DNA from: Pseudomonadota bacterium
GTDB lineage: Bacteria; Pseudomonadota; Gammaproteobacteria; Burkholderiales; Rhodocyclaceae
Assembly (NCBI GenBank): GCA_018262195.1
Contig: JAGTRS010000006.1
Location: forward strand, 62,001-126,000
Direction: 5' to 3'
DNA length: 64,000 bases
Shown piece after piece: positions 15,300-25,009 of this stretch. The position numbers were made by a program, and so were the translations under genes. The notes under the pieces are model-generated. The model saw only the letters and a program-made list of their open reading frames with translations. It was not told where the DNA came from and did no database searches. Within the stretch, counting starts at the first letter, position 1. Each line of letters begins with the position of its first letter.

Positions 15300-16013
15300 T
15301 CAGCGGGCAGTGCAATGCCCCTGCCCCGGCGGTATGCGGCAAAGCACTTCACCGCTGGACGTATCGACAAAGTCGATTTCCTGCAGCTTGCCAACCAGAT
15401 AACGCTTCTTCAACGTGAAATCGGTCGGTTTGCCGTAGGTTGCCTTCCAGAAAGTGGTGCTCTCGCTGATCACCGGTTCGACCAGCACGGCCTTGGCGCG
15501 CAGGCCGACATGCCCGGCCACGGCAGCTGGCAGATTGGCCGAGAATCCCGCATCGTCATCCACCTTGCGCGGATAGAAATCGTAGAGATTCTCGAAGGCC
15601 AGGAAATAGTCATAACGCCAGGTGACTTTCATCTGCTGCGGCGTACCGATCTTGTCCTCGTGCTGATATTCGCCGCGCTCTTCGGCCACGGACTGCAGCG
15701 GCAGGAACTTGAAGCGGTAATAATCATCGACGGCGGGATCGGCCAGTGGCTGCCAGCTCCAGCCTTCGGCAAGCTGGTTGAAGGACATGCGGTAGAGAAC
15801 CTCCAGCCGTTCCCCCGCCGCATTGACCTCAAGGCTGCCGGCCGGCGACAAATCGACATCAACTTCGAACATTTGCCCTAGCCTGCTCTTGATGCCGTCA
15901 GCCGGTAACTGGGCAAGGGCGACATACTGCCGCTCGGCGGTATCAGCGGCTTGGGCAGCGCCAAAAAAGGCGGCGACCGAGGCCGCCGTGAAGATATATC
16001 TGAGGAAAAACAT
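15300..16013 (-). CDS. Exported protein of unknown function
   Basis: The start at 16013 gives 237 residues beginning with a clear signal peptide (MFFLRYIFTAASVAAFFGAA, cleavage after AQA). The upstream frame adds 21 residues without signal character. The mature part is rich in aromatic residues and beta-prone, with segments such as WRYDYFLAFENLYDFYPRK and FTLKKRYLVGKLQEIDF. It has one cysteine pair near the C terminus (CRIPPGQGHC). This suggests a periplasmic beta-barrel or lipocalin-like protein. I do not recognise a family. It lies alone between the FKBP gene and the efflux operon. Confidence 0.65.
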   Translation of the reverse strand: MFFLRYIFTAASVAAFFGAAQAADTAERQYVALAQLPADGIKSRLGQMFEVDVDLSPAGSLEVNAAGERLEVLYRMSFNQLAEGWSWQPLADPAVDDYYRFKFLPLQSVAEERGEYQHEDKIGTPQQMKVTWRYDYFLAFENLYDFYPRKVDDDAGFSANLPAAVAGHVGLRAKAVLVEPVISESTTFWKATYGKPTDFTLKKRYLVGKLQEIDFVDTSSGEVLCRIPPGQGHCTAR

Positions 16014-16112
16014 GTCGACTTGGAACGCTTCCCATGAAACATCAAGTCGTTTGAATGATCCGCTTAGGCAAATCAATCGCCCATGATTTGCATCAACAAT
16101 TCCTGATACAGC

Positions 16113-17246
16113 TCAGAGCTGCGTCTGGGTCACGGCCTTGCGGAAGCGAATCAGCGCAATCGCGAAGAAGCAGGCGCCGACGGCCGTCATGCCGAGAAGA
16201 TCGGGCCAGATGACATCGAGCCCGGCACCGCGGTAAAGAATGCCCTGGGCCAGGCGAACGAAGTAGGTGGTCGGCGTTGCCGCCATGATGTTCTGGATCG
16301 CTGCCGGCATGCTTTCCTGCGGCGTCACGCCACCGGAGAGCAGTTGCAGCGGTACGATGGTGATGATGATGAGCAGGCCGAGCTGTGGCATCGAGCGGGC
16401 CAGCGTGCCGAGGAAGATGCCGATCGATGCCGCCGAGAACAGGTAGAACACCGCCGCCGCGAGGAAGAGCCCGACCGATCCGGCTATCGGCACCTGCAAG
16501 ACCTGCTGGACCATGACGAGCAGCGCGAAGGCCACGCCGATCAGCACGGCCACCCCGTTGGCCCATATTTTCGCCATCATGATCTCGAACGGCCGCAGCG
16601 GCATGACCAGCAGGTGTTCGATGGTGCCGTGCTCACGTTCGCGGATGAAGGCGGCGCCGACCAGGATGATGGTCAGCATGGTGACGTTGTTGATCGCCTC
16701 CATGACGCCGCCGAACCAGACGCCGGTCAGGTTCGGGTTGAAGCGGGCGCGGGTGGTCAGGCGGATCGGCGTGTCCTCGGCAGCGCGGCGTCCGGTCAGG
16801 AATTCGCCCACCTCGCCGCTGGCGATATTGTTGATGTAGCTGGCGCCGATGAAGGCCTGGCTGATCACCGTGGCGTCGATGTTGAGCTGGATTTCGGGCC
16901 GCCGCCCGGCGCTCAGGTCGCGCTGGAAATGGCTGGGGATGACCAGCACGAAAGAGTACAGGTTCCGGTTCATCGCATCGTCGACCTGTTCCAGGCCGAT
17001 CAATTCGGGACGACGGAAATACGGCGGATAGAGCGCATCGGCGATCTGGGCCGAGAGCGGCGAGTTGTCCTCGTCCACGATGGCGACCGGCGCGTTGTTA
17101 AGTTGCTGCGAGCTCCCCGTCGCCGCCTCGTAAATGGCCCCCGAGAAGGCCCAGACGATCAGCCCGAGCAGGACCTTGTCGGCGGCCAGACTGCGCAGCT
17201 CCTTGAGGCCGAGGCGGAAGATGTTGCTCAGGGAAAAGCCGCCCAT
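16113..17246 (-). CDS. yhhJ: ABC-2 type transporter permease, YhhJ-like
   Basis: The 377-residue protein has the ABC-2 permease layout. One N-terminal helix (about 20-40) is followed by a periplasmic domain of about 150 residues and then five helices, containing FIREREHGTIEHLLVMPLRP and MPQLGLLIIITIVPLQLLSG. It begins one base after the RbbA-like gene, with AGGAGA in front of its ATG. It would pair with the permease half of that protein. In the HlyD-RbbA-YhhJ arrangement known from enterobacteria these form a putative drug or macromolecule exporter. Confidence 0.9.
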   Translation of the reverse strand: MGGFSLSNIFRLGLKELRSLAADKVLLGLIVWAFSGAIYEAATGSSQQLNNAPVAIVDEDNSPLSAQIADALYPPYFRRPELIGLEQVDDAMNRNLYSFVLVIPSHFQRDLSAGRRPEIQLNIDATVISQAFIGASYINNIASGEVGEFLTGRRAAEDTPIRLTTRARFNPNLTGVWFGGVMEAINNVTMLTIILVGAAFIREREHGTIEHLLVMPLRPFEIMMAKIWANGVAVLIGVAFALLVMVQQVLQVPIAGSVGLFLAAAVFYLFSAASIGIFLGTLARSMPQLGLLIIITIVPLQLLSGGVTPQESMPAAIQNIMAATPTTYFVRLAQGILYRGAGLDVIWPDLLGMTAVGACFFAIALIRFRKAVTQTQL

Positions 17247-17247
17247 G

Positions 17248-20013
17248 CTATTTCTCCTGCTTTTTCAGCAAGGCCACGCTGGCCACGGTCAGCAGCGGAA
17301 TGAAGGCGGCCAGGGCAAGCAGTGACTGCCACAGGTCGGCGAAACCCAAGCCCTTGGTGAAGGCGCCGCGACAGATCAGGATGAAATAGGTCGCCGGATA
17401 ACCCTGCCCGATCCAGTACCCCGCCCCCTCCAGGGCCTCGACCGGCGTCGTCAGGCCGGAAAACTGAATGGTCGGCAGCATGGTCACGATGGCGGTACCG
17501 AACAGTGCCGCGATTTGCGTCTTGGTGAAGGTGGACATCAGCAGGCCGAGGCCGGTGGTCGCCGTGACGTAGAGCAAGGCACCCAGCGTCATCGCGGCGA
17601 AGCTGCCCTTGACCGGCACACCGAAGATGAAGACCGCCTCGCCCATCATCAGCAGGTAGCTGGCCATGCACACGGCGATGTAGGGCAACTGCTTACCGAT
17701 CAGGAATTCGAGCCGCGTCACCGGCGTGACGTAGAGGTTGGTAATCGAGCCGAGCTCCTTTTCGCGGACCACGCCAAGCGCCATCAGGATGGCCGGTATG
17801 AGCAGCAGAAGCAGCGGGATGACCGCCGGCACCATGGCGTAAACGCTCTTGAAATCCTGGTTGTAGCGATAGCGCGATTGGATCTCCAACACCTTGGCCG
17901 GGTAGCTGCCGGTCGCCTCGCGCATCATCTGGCGCACGTAATCGCGGTGCAGGCCATCCATGTAGCCACGTATCGTTTCGCCGCGATAGGGCATGGCACC
18001 ATCGACCCAGACGCCGACTTCCGGCTTGCGACCACGCCGCAGGTCGCGGCCATAGCCTTCGGGAATGTCGATGGCCAGCGACACCTCGCCGCTCTTCATG
18101 CGGCGGTCGAGATCGGCATCGTCGGCCAAGGCCGGGCGCTGCACGAAATAACGCGAACCGGCTACGTTGGCGATGTAGTCGCGACTTTCCGGAGTCTGAT
18201 CGCGATCGAGCACGGCGAAGCGCAGCCCTTCGACATCGAAGGACAGGCCATGTCCGAGCACGAACATCATGACCACCGAACCAAGCAGCGCGAAGGCCAG
18301 ACGGATGGCGTCGCGGCGAAGTTCCAGCGCCTCGCGGTAGGCATAGCCGAGCAGGCGGCGCAGGCTGAAGGCGCTCGGCTGCTTGTGCGCCAGCGTCCAG
18401 TCCGAAGCGGCCTGCAGCATGGGGCTGGAACTTTCGGTTTTCGGCTCTTTTTCCGGGTTGACCGCAGCATTCGCCCCAACGATGCCGGAAGCCTCTTCCA
18501 GATAGCTGATGAAAGCCGCCTCCAGGGTCGGCTCGCCGCGCAACTTGCAAAGCGCCGCCGGCGTATCGCTGGCCAGCACCTTGCCAGCGTGCATCAACGA
18601 TATACGGTCGCAGCGCTCGGCCTCGTTCATGAAGTGCGTCGAGATGAAAATGGTGACGCCTTGCTGGCGCGACAGCTCGACGAGCAGCGCCCAGAACTCG
18701 TCGCGTGCCACCGGATCAACGCCGGAGGTCGGCTCGTCGAGGATCAGCAGCTTCGGTTCATGGACCACGGCGACGGCCAACGACAGGCGCTGGCGAATGC
18801 CCAGCGGCAGGTCGGCGGCCGCCTTGTCGGCGTAGGGTTCCAGCCCGAAGCGCGCCATCAACTCGGCAATCCGCGGGCCGCGCCGGGCGTCCGGCAGGTG
18901 GAAAAGCCGGGCGTGCAGATCGAGGTTGGCGGCAACCGTCAGTTCGCCATACAGCGAGAAGGACTGCGACATGTAGCCGACCTGCTTGCGGGTTTCGAGG
19001 TCACGCGCATCGACGGCCTTGCCGAACAGTCGGGCCACGCCCTCGGTCGGCGGCAGCAAACCGGTCAGCATCTTCATCGTCGTCGTCTTGCCACAGCCGT
19101 TGGAACCGAGGAAACCGAAAATCTCGCCTTCGTCGATCCTAAAACTGACACCATCCACGGCGACGAAATCGCCGAAGCGCTGGGTCAGCCCGTCAGCCTC
19201 GATAGCCCAGCCAGGGCTGCTATCGACCCACGGCGAAATGACCAGCGCCTGGTGAGTCCGCCTTTTTTCCTCCGGCAAGAGCTTGATAAAGGCGCCGTCC
19301 AGCGTCGTCTGCCCGGTCTGCGCCCGCAATGCTGCCGGCGAGCCGGTGCCGATCACCCGGCCGCCATCCATCGCCACCAGCCAGTCGAAACGCTCGGCCT
19401 CTTCCATGTAGGCCGTCGCCACCAGCACGCTCATGCCGGGCCGCCGGGCGCGGATGCTGTCAATCAGCTCCCAGAACTGGCGGCGGGAGAGCGGATCGAC
19501 GCCGGTCGTCGGCTCGTCGAGAATTAACAGATCGGGGTCATGGATCAGCGCGCAGCACAGGCCGAGCTTCTGCTTCATGCCGCCTGACAGCTTGGCCGCC
19601 GGTCTATCCTTGAACGGCGCCAGGCCGGTGCTGGTCAGCAGTTCGTCGATGCGCTGCTCGCGCTCGCGCTTGCTCTGCCCGAACAGCCTGCCAAAGAAAT
19701 CGACATTCTCGAAAACCGACAGCGTCGGATAGAGGTTCTTGCCAAGTCCCTGCGGCATGTAGGCAATGCGCGGCTGGGCCATGGCACGAAAATGGCGGTC
19801 GCCGATATCGCCCCCGAGCACCTCGACCTTGCCCGTCTGAATCTTCCGGGCGCCTGAAACCAAGGCCAGCAGCGACGATTTGCCAACGCCATCCGGCCCG
19901 ATCAGCCCGACCATGCAGCCGGCCGGCAGGGCGATATCAACTGCCTCCAGTGCCACCACGGCGCCGTAGCGATGGCTGACTTCGGACAGACGGGCGACCG
20001 GCGCGCGGTCCAT
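17248..20013 (-). CDS. rbbA: Fused double ATPase and permease, RbbA-like
   Basis: The 921-residue protein joins two ABC ATPase domains and an ABC-2 permease. The first has Walker [10 protein letters not shown] at 39-47 and signature LSGGMKQ. The second has Walker [10 protein letters not shown] near 303 and a degenerate signature LPLGIRQ. The permease part spans about 575-920, with a large external loop and [15 protein letters not shown]. Length and order match E. coli RbbA/YhiH, reported to associate with ribosomes but encoded among transporter genes. It lies six bases after the HlyD gene and one before the permease gene. An export function is the simpler reading. Confidence 0.92.
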   Translation of the reverse strand: MDRAPVARLSEVSHRYGAVVALEAVDIALPAGCMVGLIGPDGVGKSSLLALVSGARKIQTGKVEVLGGDIGDRHFRAMAQPRIAYMPQGLGKNLYPTLSVFENVDFFGRLFGQSKREREQRIDELLTSTGLAPFKDRPAAKLSGGMKQKLGLCCALIHDPDLLILDEPTTGVDPLSRRQFWELIDSIRARRPGMSVLVATAYMEEAERFDWLVAMDGGRVIGTGSPAALRAQTGQTTLDGAFIKLLPEEKRRTHQALVISPWVDSSPGWAIEADGLTQRFGDFVAVDGVSFRIDEGEIFGFLGSNGCGKTTTMKMLTGLLPPTEGVARLFGKAVDARDLETRKQVGYMSQSFSLYGELTVAANLDLHARLFHLPDARRGPRIAELMARFGLEPYADKAAADLPLGIRQRLSLAVAVVHEPKLLILDEPTSGVDPVARDEFWALLVELSRQQGVTIFISTHFMNEAERCDRISLMHAGKVLASDTPAALCKLRGEPTLEAAFISYLEEASGIVGANAAVNPEKEPKTESSSPMLQAASDWTLAHKQPSAFSLRRLLGYAYREALELRRDAIRLAFALLGSVVMMFVLGHGLSFDVEGLRFAVLDRDQTPESRDYIANVAGSRYFVQRPALADDADLDRRMKSGEVSLAIDIPEGYGRDLRRGRKPEVGVWVDGAMPYRGETIRGYMDGLHRDYVRQMMREATGSYPAKVLEIQSRYRYNQDFKSVYAMVPAVIPLLLLLIPAILMALGVVREKELGSITNLYVTPVTRLEFLIGKQLPYIAVCMASYLLMMGEAVFIFGVPVKGSFAAMTLGALLYVTATTGLGLLMSTFTKTQIAALFGTAIVTMLPTIQFSGLTTPVEALEGAGYWIGQGYPATYFILICRGAFTKGLGFADLWQSLLALAAFIPLLTVASVALLKKQEK

Positions 20014-20019
20014 GGCGAT

Positions 20020-21006
20020 TTACTTTCCGCTGACCTGCAGATTGGCTGGCCAGGCCGCATTGGCATCGAGCCGGACATAAGCCACGCCCGGCATGCCACC
20101 CTTGGCCAAGTCGCGATGCGCCTCAAGCCAGGCCGCATCGGGCTTGACCTTGAGGCGGAACATCAGCTTTTCCCGCTCGGTACGAGTTTCCACCTCGCGC
20201 GGCGTGAATTGCGCTTTCGGCGCGACGAAACTGACCGTTGCCGGAATCACCTGACCCGGCAGGGCATCTAGCACAATGCGCGCCTCGCTGCCCAGTGCCA
20301 CCTGCCCGGCCTTGTCGGTCGGCAGGTAGATGGTCATGAACATGTCGGAAAGATTGACTAAAGTCAGCGCCTTGCCGCCCGCTGCCAGCACTTCGCCCGG
20401 TTCGGCCAGTCGGTACAGCACACGGCCGGCAATCGGCGCCTTGAGGGAGGTGTCGTTGAGCGTCACGCGCAGGCTCTCTGCCTTGGCTTCGGCCGCTGCA
20501 ACCGCCTCGCCAGCCTCACCCACCTTGCCGCGCGCCTGCGCCATGCCGGCCATCGCGCCTTCCATGCCAGTCTGGTCCACATCCAGCTTGCTGCGGCTGA
20601 TGAACCCCCGACCAACCAGATCTTCGGAACGCTTCAGTGTCTTGCCGGCCAGCGAGACATCGGACTGCGACTTGCGCACGCCTGCCCGCGACTGATCCAC
20701 CGCCTTCTGTGCCTGGCGAATCTGCGCCTCGGCCGCCTGCAACTGGGCCCGCAGATCATCGGCATCGAGCCGGGCCACTACCGCCCCCGCCTCGACATAA
20801 TCGCCCTCGCGCGGCCCGAGCTCGGCAAGGCGCCCGGCGATCTTGGTGGCAACGTCAACCTCGGTCGCTTCCAGCCGCCCATTCCCGGCAGCCAGGCCCG
20901 CCGGCAAGCCGGCTGGACGCTGCTGGTAAAGGTAAAAGCCGATTGTGGCGGCCACCAACAAAAACAAGGCAAAAAGCAAATACTTGCCAACTCTGGAACG
21001 GTTCAT
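20020..21006 (-). CDS. yhiI: HlyD-family periplasmic adaptor, YhiI-like
   Basis: The 328-residue product has one N-terminal membrane anchor (about residues 8-27). The split lipoyl/barrel layout of membrane fusion proteins follows: GRLEATEVDVATKIAGRLAE, a long alpha-helical hairpin (about 85-175), then SLKAPIAGRVLYRLAEPGEV and the beta-barrel PTDKAGQVALGSEARIVLD. It would link the inner-membrane ABC transporter encoded downstream to an outer-membrane channel. No TolC-like gene is in the window. It is first in the three-gene operon, six bases before rbbA. Confidence 0.92.
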   Translation of the reverse strand: MNRSRVGKYLLFALFLLVAATIGFYLYQQRPAGLPAGLAAGNGRLEATEVDVATKIAGRLAELGPREGDYVEAGAVVARLDADDLRAQLQAAEAQIRQAQKAVDQSRAGVRKSQSDVSLAGKTLKRSEDLVGRGFISRSKLDVDQTGMEGAMAGMAQARGKVGEAGEAVAAAEAKAESLRVTLNDTSLKAPIAGRVLYRLAEPGEVLAAGGKALTLVNLSDMFMTIYLPTDKAGQVALGSEARIVLDALPGQVIPATVSFVAPKAQFTPREVETRTEREKLMFRLKVKPDAAWLEAHRDLAKGGMPGVAYVRLDANAAWPANLQVSGK

Positions 21007-21051
21007 GAGACACCCAATTTATTACTGACCATGGAGTCATTAGCTATTTGA

Positions 21052-21080
21052 ATTATAGACCTCGAAGGGTCGAAAATACC
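21052..21080 (-). promoter_or_regulatory. Candidate promoter of the HlyD-RbbA-YhhJ operon
   Basis: On the reverse strand an exact TATAAT (21052-21057) lies about 46 bases before the HlyD start codon. No good -35 box is found at 17 bases. The spacer instead carries the repeat TTCGA-CCC-TTCGA (21062-21074), where a repressor or MerR-type activator could bind. The assignment is tentative. Confidence 0.4.
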
Positions 21081-21271
21081 TGCTCACCAGCAAATTACAC
21101 ATCCATAAGCAAGCATCGGCAACCCTGATTCTGATTCTTTTTCAGTCTGAGCCCGTGCTCCTGAATACTCAACGGATCAATCGGGTCGGCGGCATGCCGG
21201 CTCCTATTGAAGCAGCACGCGCCAACCCTTTCGATTGACCGCCCATGGCGAAACGGGGCAATCCACCCGGC

Positions 21272-22864
21272 CTAGTGCCGCTCGCCCGAATAGCGCCCCG
21301 GCGCGATGACGTTATTCGGGTCCAGTGCGGATTTCAGGCGTTGATGCAGTTCGGCTTGCTCCGAGCCGTCTTCGGCACCGATCAGGTCCATGTAGTCCAC
21401 ACCCAGGCGGTACGGAGGCCAGCCGCGACGCAGGCCGGAACTGACCAGATCGCGGTAGCATGCCTTGGCCCGCGCCACGTCTTCCGGGCTGGCCGGATCG
21501 AAGAGCAGCGGGATGGTGGCGGACAGAACACGCGATGAACGCGAGGTGACGGCCAACAGAGGGTCGAAACCGTGGCGGGCGAGCACTTCGCCCATGATTT
21601 CCCGATAGCAGCGCACGGCCTGGGGCGTGAATGGCAGCAACGGTGCGTACCACAGGATGCCCTGCCCATCCCGGGCCGGGTGCGCCGAGATATCGAGTGG
21701 CCGGGCATTTTTCTCCAGCGCATAGGCAATGCGCAAAAAAGCGGTGATCGGCACGCCTTCGACCGTTCCCAAGGCATTGACCAGCGAACCGAGATGGCGG
21801 CGCAGGCTGGGGAAGAATCGATTCGGCAGGGCCTTGAACAGGCTTTGCAGCAGGCGGATTTCGCGGGTGCTGAAGCTCCAGATCCGGCAGCCTTTGATTC
21901 GACGCCGAATGTCGCGCACGGCACCTTGCACTGCCTGCCTTGAGCCATACAGCGTGCCCAGCGCCGTCCAGCTCGAGATCTTGCGCCGCCCCGCCTCGCC
22001 CTTCAGGTACTCGGCCCGCTCGCTGCCACGCCGGGAGGTGGCAAGCGGTGCATCGGGCTGGGTGGCGAGAATGCGAAAGTCGTTCATCATGATGATGCCG
22101 CCGATGCCGGGTATGTCTTCGGCAATGCGGTTGAGCGCCGTCTGGCTGGCTTCGAACTTTTCGTCGGAGGCCCATTCGAAAATCAGGATGCGGCAATCCT
22201 CTGGCACCCGAGCGAGTTGCACCGTCGCCCGGGTGACCACGCCAAAGCTGCCCTGGCGCAGCAAGCCGCCCCAGTAAGGTCCGGTGCCGACCCGCCAGCG
22301 CTCGGCAAGATCGCCGCAGTGCAAATCCTTGTAGGCATGGCGAAAGGCCTGGCCATTACCCCAGAAACCTTCGAGTTCGGAGACGGCTTCGAAATGATCG
22401 ACAATCGGCGTCAGGCCGTAGCCGCCATCCAGCGCATTGCCGAGAATGTTGCCATTCGGGCCGACGCCGGTGGTCGGCACGAGCAGGCGGGCGCCGGCAC
22501 GCTGGATGGCCTGTTCCAGATCATGCTGGCAAACACCGGGCTGAATGCGCGCCACGGCCGCCTCGGTATCGATTTCGATTTGTTTGAGCGGCGACAGATC
22601 GACGACCACACTCCCCGGCTTGACTGCCTGAGCCGTGCCATAGCCAAAGTTGCGCCCGCCGCTGATCGGCCACAAGGGCACCCGGTGCGCATTGGCTGCC
22701 GCAAGGATGCGCGGCACGGCAGATACCTCGGTAACGACCAGCACCCCGGCCGGATAACGCGTGGCACCGCCCGTATCCGGGCGATAGGGCTCGATTTCCG
22801 AGGCGCCGTTGAGCACGGCGACACCGGGAACGTTGACCAGCGATTCGTAGAAAGCTTTAAGCAT
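21272..22864 (-). CDS. FAD-dependent oxidoreductase, VAO / p-cresol methylhydroxylase type
   Basis: The 530-residue protein has a PCMH-type FAD domain in its first half: VPLWPISGGRNFGYG near residue 88, IQPGVCQHDLEQAI, TTGVGPNGNILGNALDGGYG near 150 and QGSFGVVTRATVQL. A substrate domain follows, ending LKSALDPNNVIAPGRYSG. This order is that of 4-cresol methylhydroxylase flavoprotein subunits and vanillyl-alcohol oxidase, which oxidise para-substituted phenols. I see no cytochrome c subunit gene beside it, so the acceptor is unknown. An AGGAG lies upstream. It lies downstream of hoxW with a 175-base gap holding a palindromic array. Confidence 0.82.
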   Translation of the reverse strand: MLKAFYESLVNVPGVAVLNGASEIEPYRPDTGGATRYPAGVLVVTEVSAVPRILAAANAHRVPLWPISGGRNFGYGTAQAVKPGSVVVDLSPLKQIEIDTEAAVARIQPGVCQHDLEQAIQRAGARLLVPTTGVGPNGNILGNALDGGYGLTPIVDHFEAVSELEGFWGNGQAFRHAYKDLHCGDLAERWRVGTGPYWGGLLRQGSFGVVTRATVQLARVPEDCRILIFEWASDEKFEASQTALNRIAEDIPGIGGIIMMNDFRILATQPDAPLATSRRGSERAEYLKGEAGRRKISSWTALGTLYGSRQAVQGAVRDIRRRIKGCRIWSFSTREIRLLQSLFKALPNRFFPSLRRHLGSLVNALGTVEGVPITAFLRIAYALEKNARPLDISAHPARDGQGILWYAPLLPFTPQAVRCYREIMGEVLARHGFDPLLAVTSRSSRVLSATIPLLFDPASPEDVARAKACYRDLVSSGLRRGWPPYRLGVDYMDLIGAEDGSEQAELHQRLKSALDPNNVIAPGRYSGERH

Positions 22865-22919
22865 TGCAGACTCCTGTTGATGAAAAAAGGAGTCGCCATG
22901 AAATACGAATACAGCGCAC

Positions 22920-22953
22920 TTTCAAATGTCATTTCAAAATATTCATTTGAAAT
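22920..22953. promoter_or_regulatory. Operator-like array of TTTCAAA half-sites
   Basis: ATTTCAAA (22931-22938) and TTTGAAAT (22946-22953) form a perfect inverted repeat with a 7-base spacer. A third half-site, TTTCAAATG, starts at 22920, twelve bases before the second, and also pairs with CATTTGAAA. The array is 56-89 bases upstream of the flavoprotein start and is AT-rich in a GC-rich region. A transcription factor operator is likely. Confidence 0.5.
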
Positions 22954-23039
22954 CTGCAATGCACGGTCTGCGTGAAAAAGCCCTGCAACCCCCACTGGAA
23001 GTCACTGGGGTGCAAACTGCCCGGCAAGGAATGACAAAT

Positions 23040-23540
23040 TCAGGCGTCGACTGAAGACACGGCCCGCTCCCACGCGCCAAGCGAGGGATTGCGGCAGAGT
23101 TGAGCCAATAACACCATAGCCGCCTCAAGGTGTTTCGAGGCCGCAGCACTCAGCGGTTCGCCAAGCTCGAACTGCTCGCCACGCACACAGAGAACGAAAG
23201 CCGGTGGCGGTTCGCTTTTTTCGGTCTGTACATAGACCTGCAGCACCGCTTCCGGCGGCAGTTCATGCGTGGTGTATGCGTTGCCGGTGGCAGGCACGGT
23301 GGGCTGGAAGGTGTAAGGCCCCGGCGTCTTGGCACCGGCGTCGATGAACAGGGCAAGTTGTCTGCCCTGCAAATCGAGCGCATGTTCGATCTGGAGCTGG
23401 AAGTCTTCGATCAGTTCGAACTGTCCGCTCAGACCTTCACTCTCCAACCAGCCTTCGAGTCGGCCGCAGAGTTCCGGGCCGATCGCGTCATCGCCGCGGC
23501 TGGGGTTGCCGACGGCGAAGATGACGACCGGCGCACTCAT
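23040..23540 (-). CDS. hoxW: NiFe hydrogenase maturation protease HoxW
   Basis: The 166-residue product begins with the HycI/HoxW-type motif AVGNPSRGDDAIGPEL, whose Asp and Glu are nickel-sensing residues in this family, and has LFIDAGAKTPGPY in the middle. It would remove the C-terminal extension of HoxH after nickel insertion. Its ATG overlaps the hoxH stop by four bases, as in the Ralstonia hoxFUYHWI operon. Dedicated hypABCDEF genes are not in this window. Confidence 0.92.
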   Translation of the reverse strand: MSAPVVIFAVGNPSRGDDAIGPELCGRLEGWLESEGLSGQFELIEDFQLQIEHALDLQGRQLALFIDAGAKTPGPYTFQPTVPATGNAYTTHELPPEAVLQVYVQTEKSEPPPAFVLCVRGEQFELGEPLSAAASKHLEAAMVLLAQLCRNPSLGAWERAVSSVDA

Positions 23541-25000
23541 TCGCGGCTTAGGGAATGGACGACCATGCCTTCCACATCAACCAGTTCGACTTCGAGCGGC
23601 ATCTTGCCCAGCGCGTGCGTCGCGCATGACAGACAGGGGTCGAAGGCGCGGATCGCGACTTCGATATGGTTGAGCAACCCTTCCGTCACTTCGCGGCCAT
23701 GAAGGTAGCGGCGAGCAACATGGCGGATGGCTTCGTTCATCGCCTGGTTGTTGTTGGTCGTCGACACGATCAGGTTGGCCATGGTGATCAGGTCATTCTC
23801 ATCGACGCGGTAGTGGTGAAACAACGTCCCTCGCGGCGCTTCGATGACGCCAACCCCATCCATCTGGCGTTCGCCCTGCACCATCAGGTTGTCCGAGAGC
23901 AGGTCGTCGTCGTGCAGCAGTTCCTTGATCACTTCGGCGGCATGCAGCATCTCGATCATCCGCGTCCAGTGATAGGCCAGCGGGGCATGCATCGGCGTAC
24001 CACCGGCGTAATCGACGAATTCCTTGCGCTCGTGCTCGGCGAAGGGGGTCGAAATCTGGTCGCAGTTCTGGACGCGGGCCAGTGGGCCGACCTTGTACCA
24101 GCCGTGCTCCTTGCCGATCGATTTGAAGAACGGGAACTTCATGTAGCTCCACGGCCGGACTTCTTCCTCGATGTACTGGTTGTATTGCTGGTAATCGACG
24201 TGGTCGAAGATGATCTTGCCGTTGTCGTCACGGGCCCGCAGCGTGCCGTGGTAGAAATCGAGGTCGCCGCCATGGCCGACGATGGACATGAAATTGGAGC
24301 GGAAGATGCCGAAGCTGTTGTACAGCCCCGGGTCCTGCGTATGGACCTTCTGGATCATGTGCACCGCATCGCGCGACCACTGGACGATGTGATAGATGTC
24401 CTTCAGCAACTCGTCGCGCTCGGCAATGGTCAGCGACTTGTTGACGCCCCCCGGCACCGCCCCGGTGCCATGGACTCTCTTGCCGGCCGTGACGCGGATC
24501 ACTTCCTGGCCGAACTTGCGCAAGAGCACACCGCGCTTGGCGGTCTCCGGATGCGCCGCCGCCACGCCGACGATATTGCGCTTGGTCACATCGCTGTCGA
24601 AACCGAACAGCAGGTCGGGCGAACAGAGATGGAAGAAATGCAGCGCATGCGATTGCAGCATCTGGCCGTAATGCATCAACCGGCGCAGCTTTTCCGCCGC
24701 AGGCGTCAGCTTCTTGGCGCCGACGATGATATCGAGCGCCTTGGAGGCGGCCAGATGGTGCGACACTGGGCAGATGCCGCACAGGCGCTGAACCATGACC
24801 GGCACTTCCCAGTACGGCCGCCCCTGGATGAATTTCTCGAAGCCGCGGAATTCGACAATGTGCAGGCGCACCTGATGCACCTTGTTCTGGTCGTCGAGCA
24901 GGATGGTCACCTTGCCATGGCCCTCGACGCGGGATACCGGGTCGATCGCCACGCGGCGCAGGGTTTCGGGGTGTTGGGCGGTTTCCAGTTGGTAGGTCAT
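23537..25000 (-). CDS. hoxH: NAD-reducing NiFe hydrogenase large subunit
   Basis: The 487-residue subunit carries the NiFe site. The N-terminal L1 motif is RLCGICPVSHH (near residue 61) and the C-terminal motif is DPCLSCATH, so four cysteines can bind the metals. About 25 residues after ATH form the extension that HoxW would remove. Similarity is to the soluble group 3d bidirectional hydrogenase, which interconverts H2 and NADH. It follows hoxY by nine bases and overlaps hoxW by four. Confidence 0.96.
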   Translation of the reverse strand: MTYQLETAQHPETLRRVAIDPVSRVEGHGKVTILLDDQNKVHQVRLHIVEFRGFEKFIQGRPYWEVPVMVQRLCGICPVSHHLAASKALDIIVGAKKLTPAAEKLRRLMHYGQMLQSHALHFFHLCSPDLLFGFDSDVTKRNIVGVAAAHPETAKRGVLLRKFGQEVIRVTAGKRVHGTGAVPGGVNKSLTIAERDELLKDIYHIVQWSRDAVHMIQKVHTQDPGLYNSFGIFRSNFMSIVGHGGDLDFYHGTLRARDDNGKIIFDHVDYQQYNQYIEEEVRPWSYMKFPFFKSIGKEHGWYKVGPLARVQNCDQISTPFAEHERKEFVDYAGGTPMHAPLAYHWTRMIEMLHAAEVIKELLHDDDLLSDNLMVQGERQMDGVGVIEAPRGTLFHHYRVDENDLITMANLIVSTTNNNQAMNEAIRHVARRYLHGREVTEGLLNHIEVAIRAFDPCLSCATHALGKMPLEVELVDVEGMVVHSLSRE

Positions 25001-25009
25001 AGCGCCACC

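Noticed and set aside
21007-21271. Possible gene or small RNA between the HlyD and flavoprotein genes
   Set aside because: No frame with a ribosome site and no terminator hairpin were found; only a promoter-like TATAAT and short palindromes.
22899-22974. 25-codon rightward frame with a good GGAG site upstream of the flavoprotein
   Set aside because: It runs across the operator-like array, has no recognisable character, and its AT-rich codons follow from the repeats.
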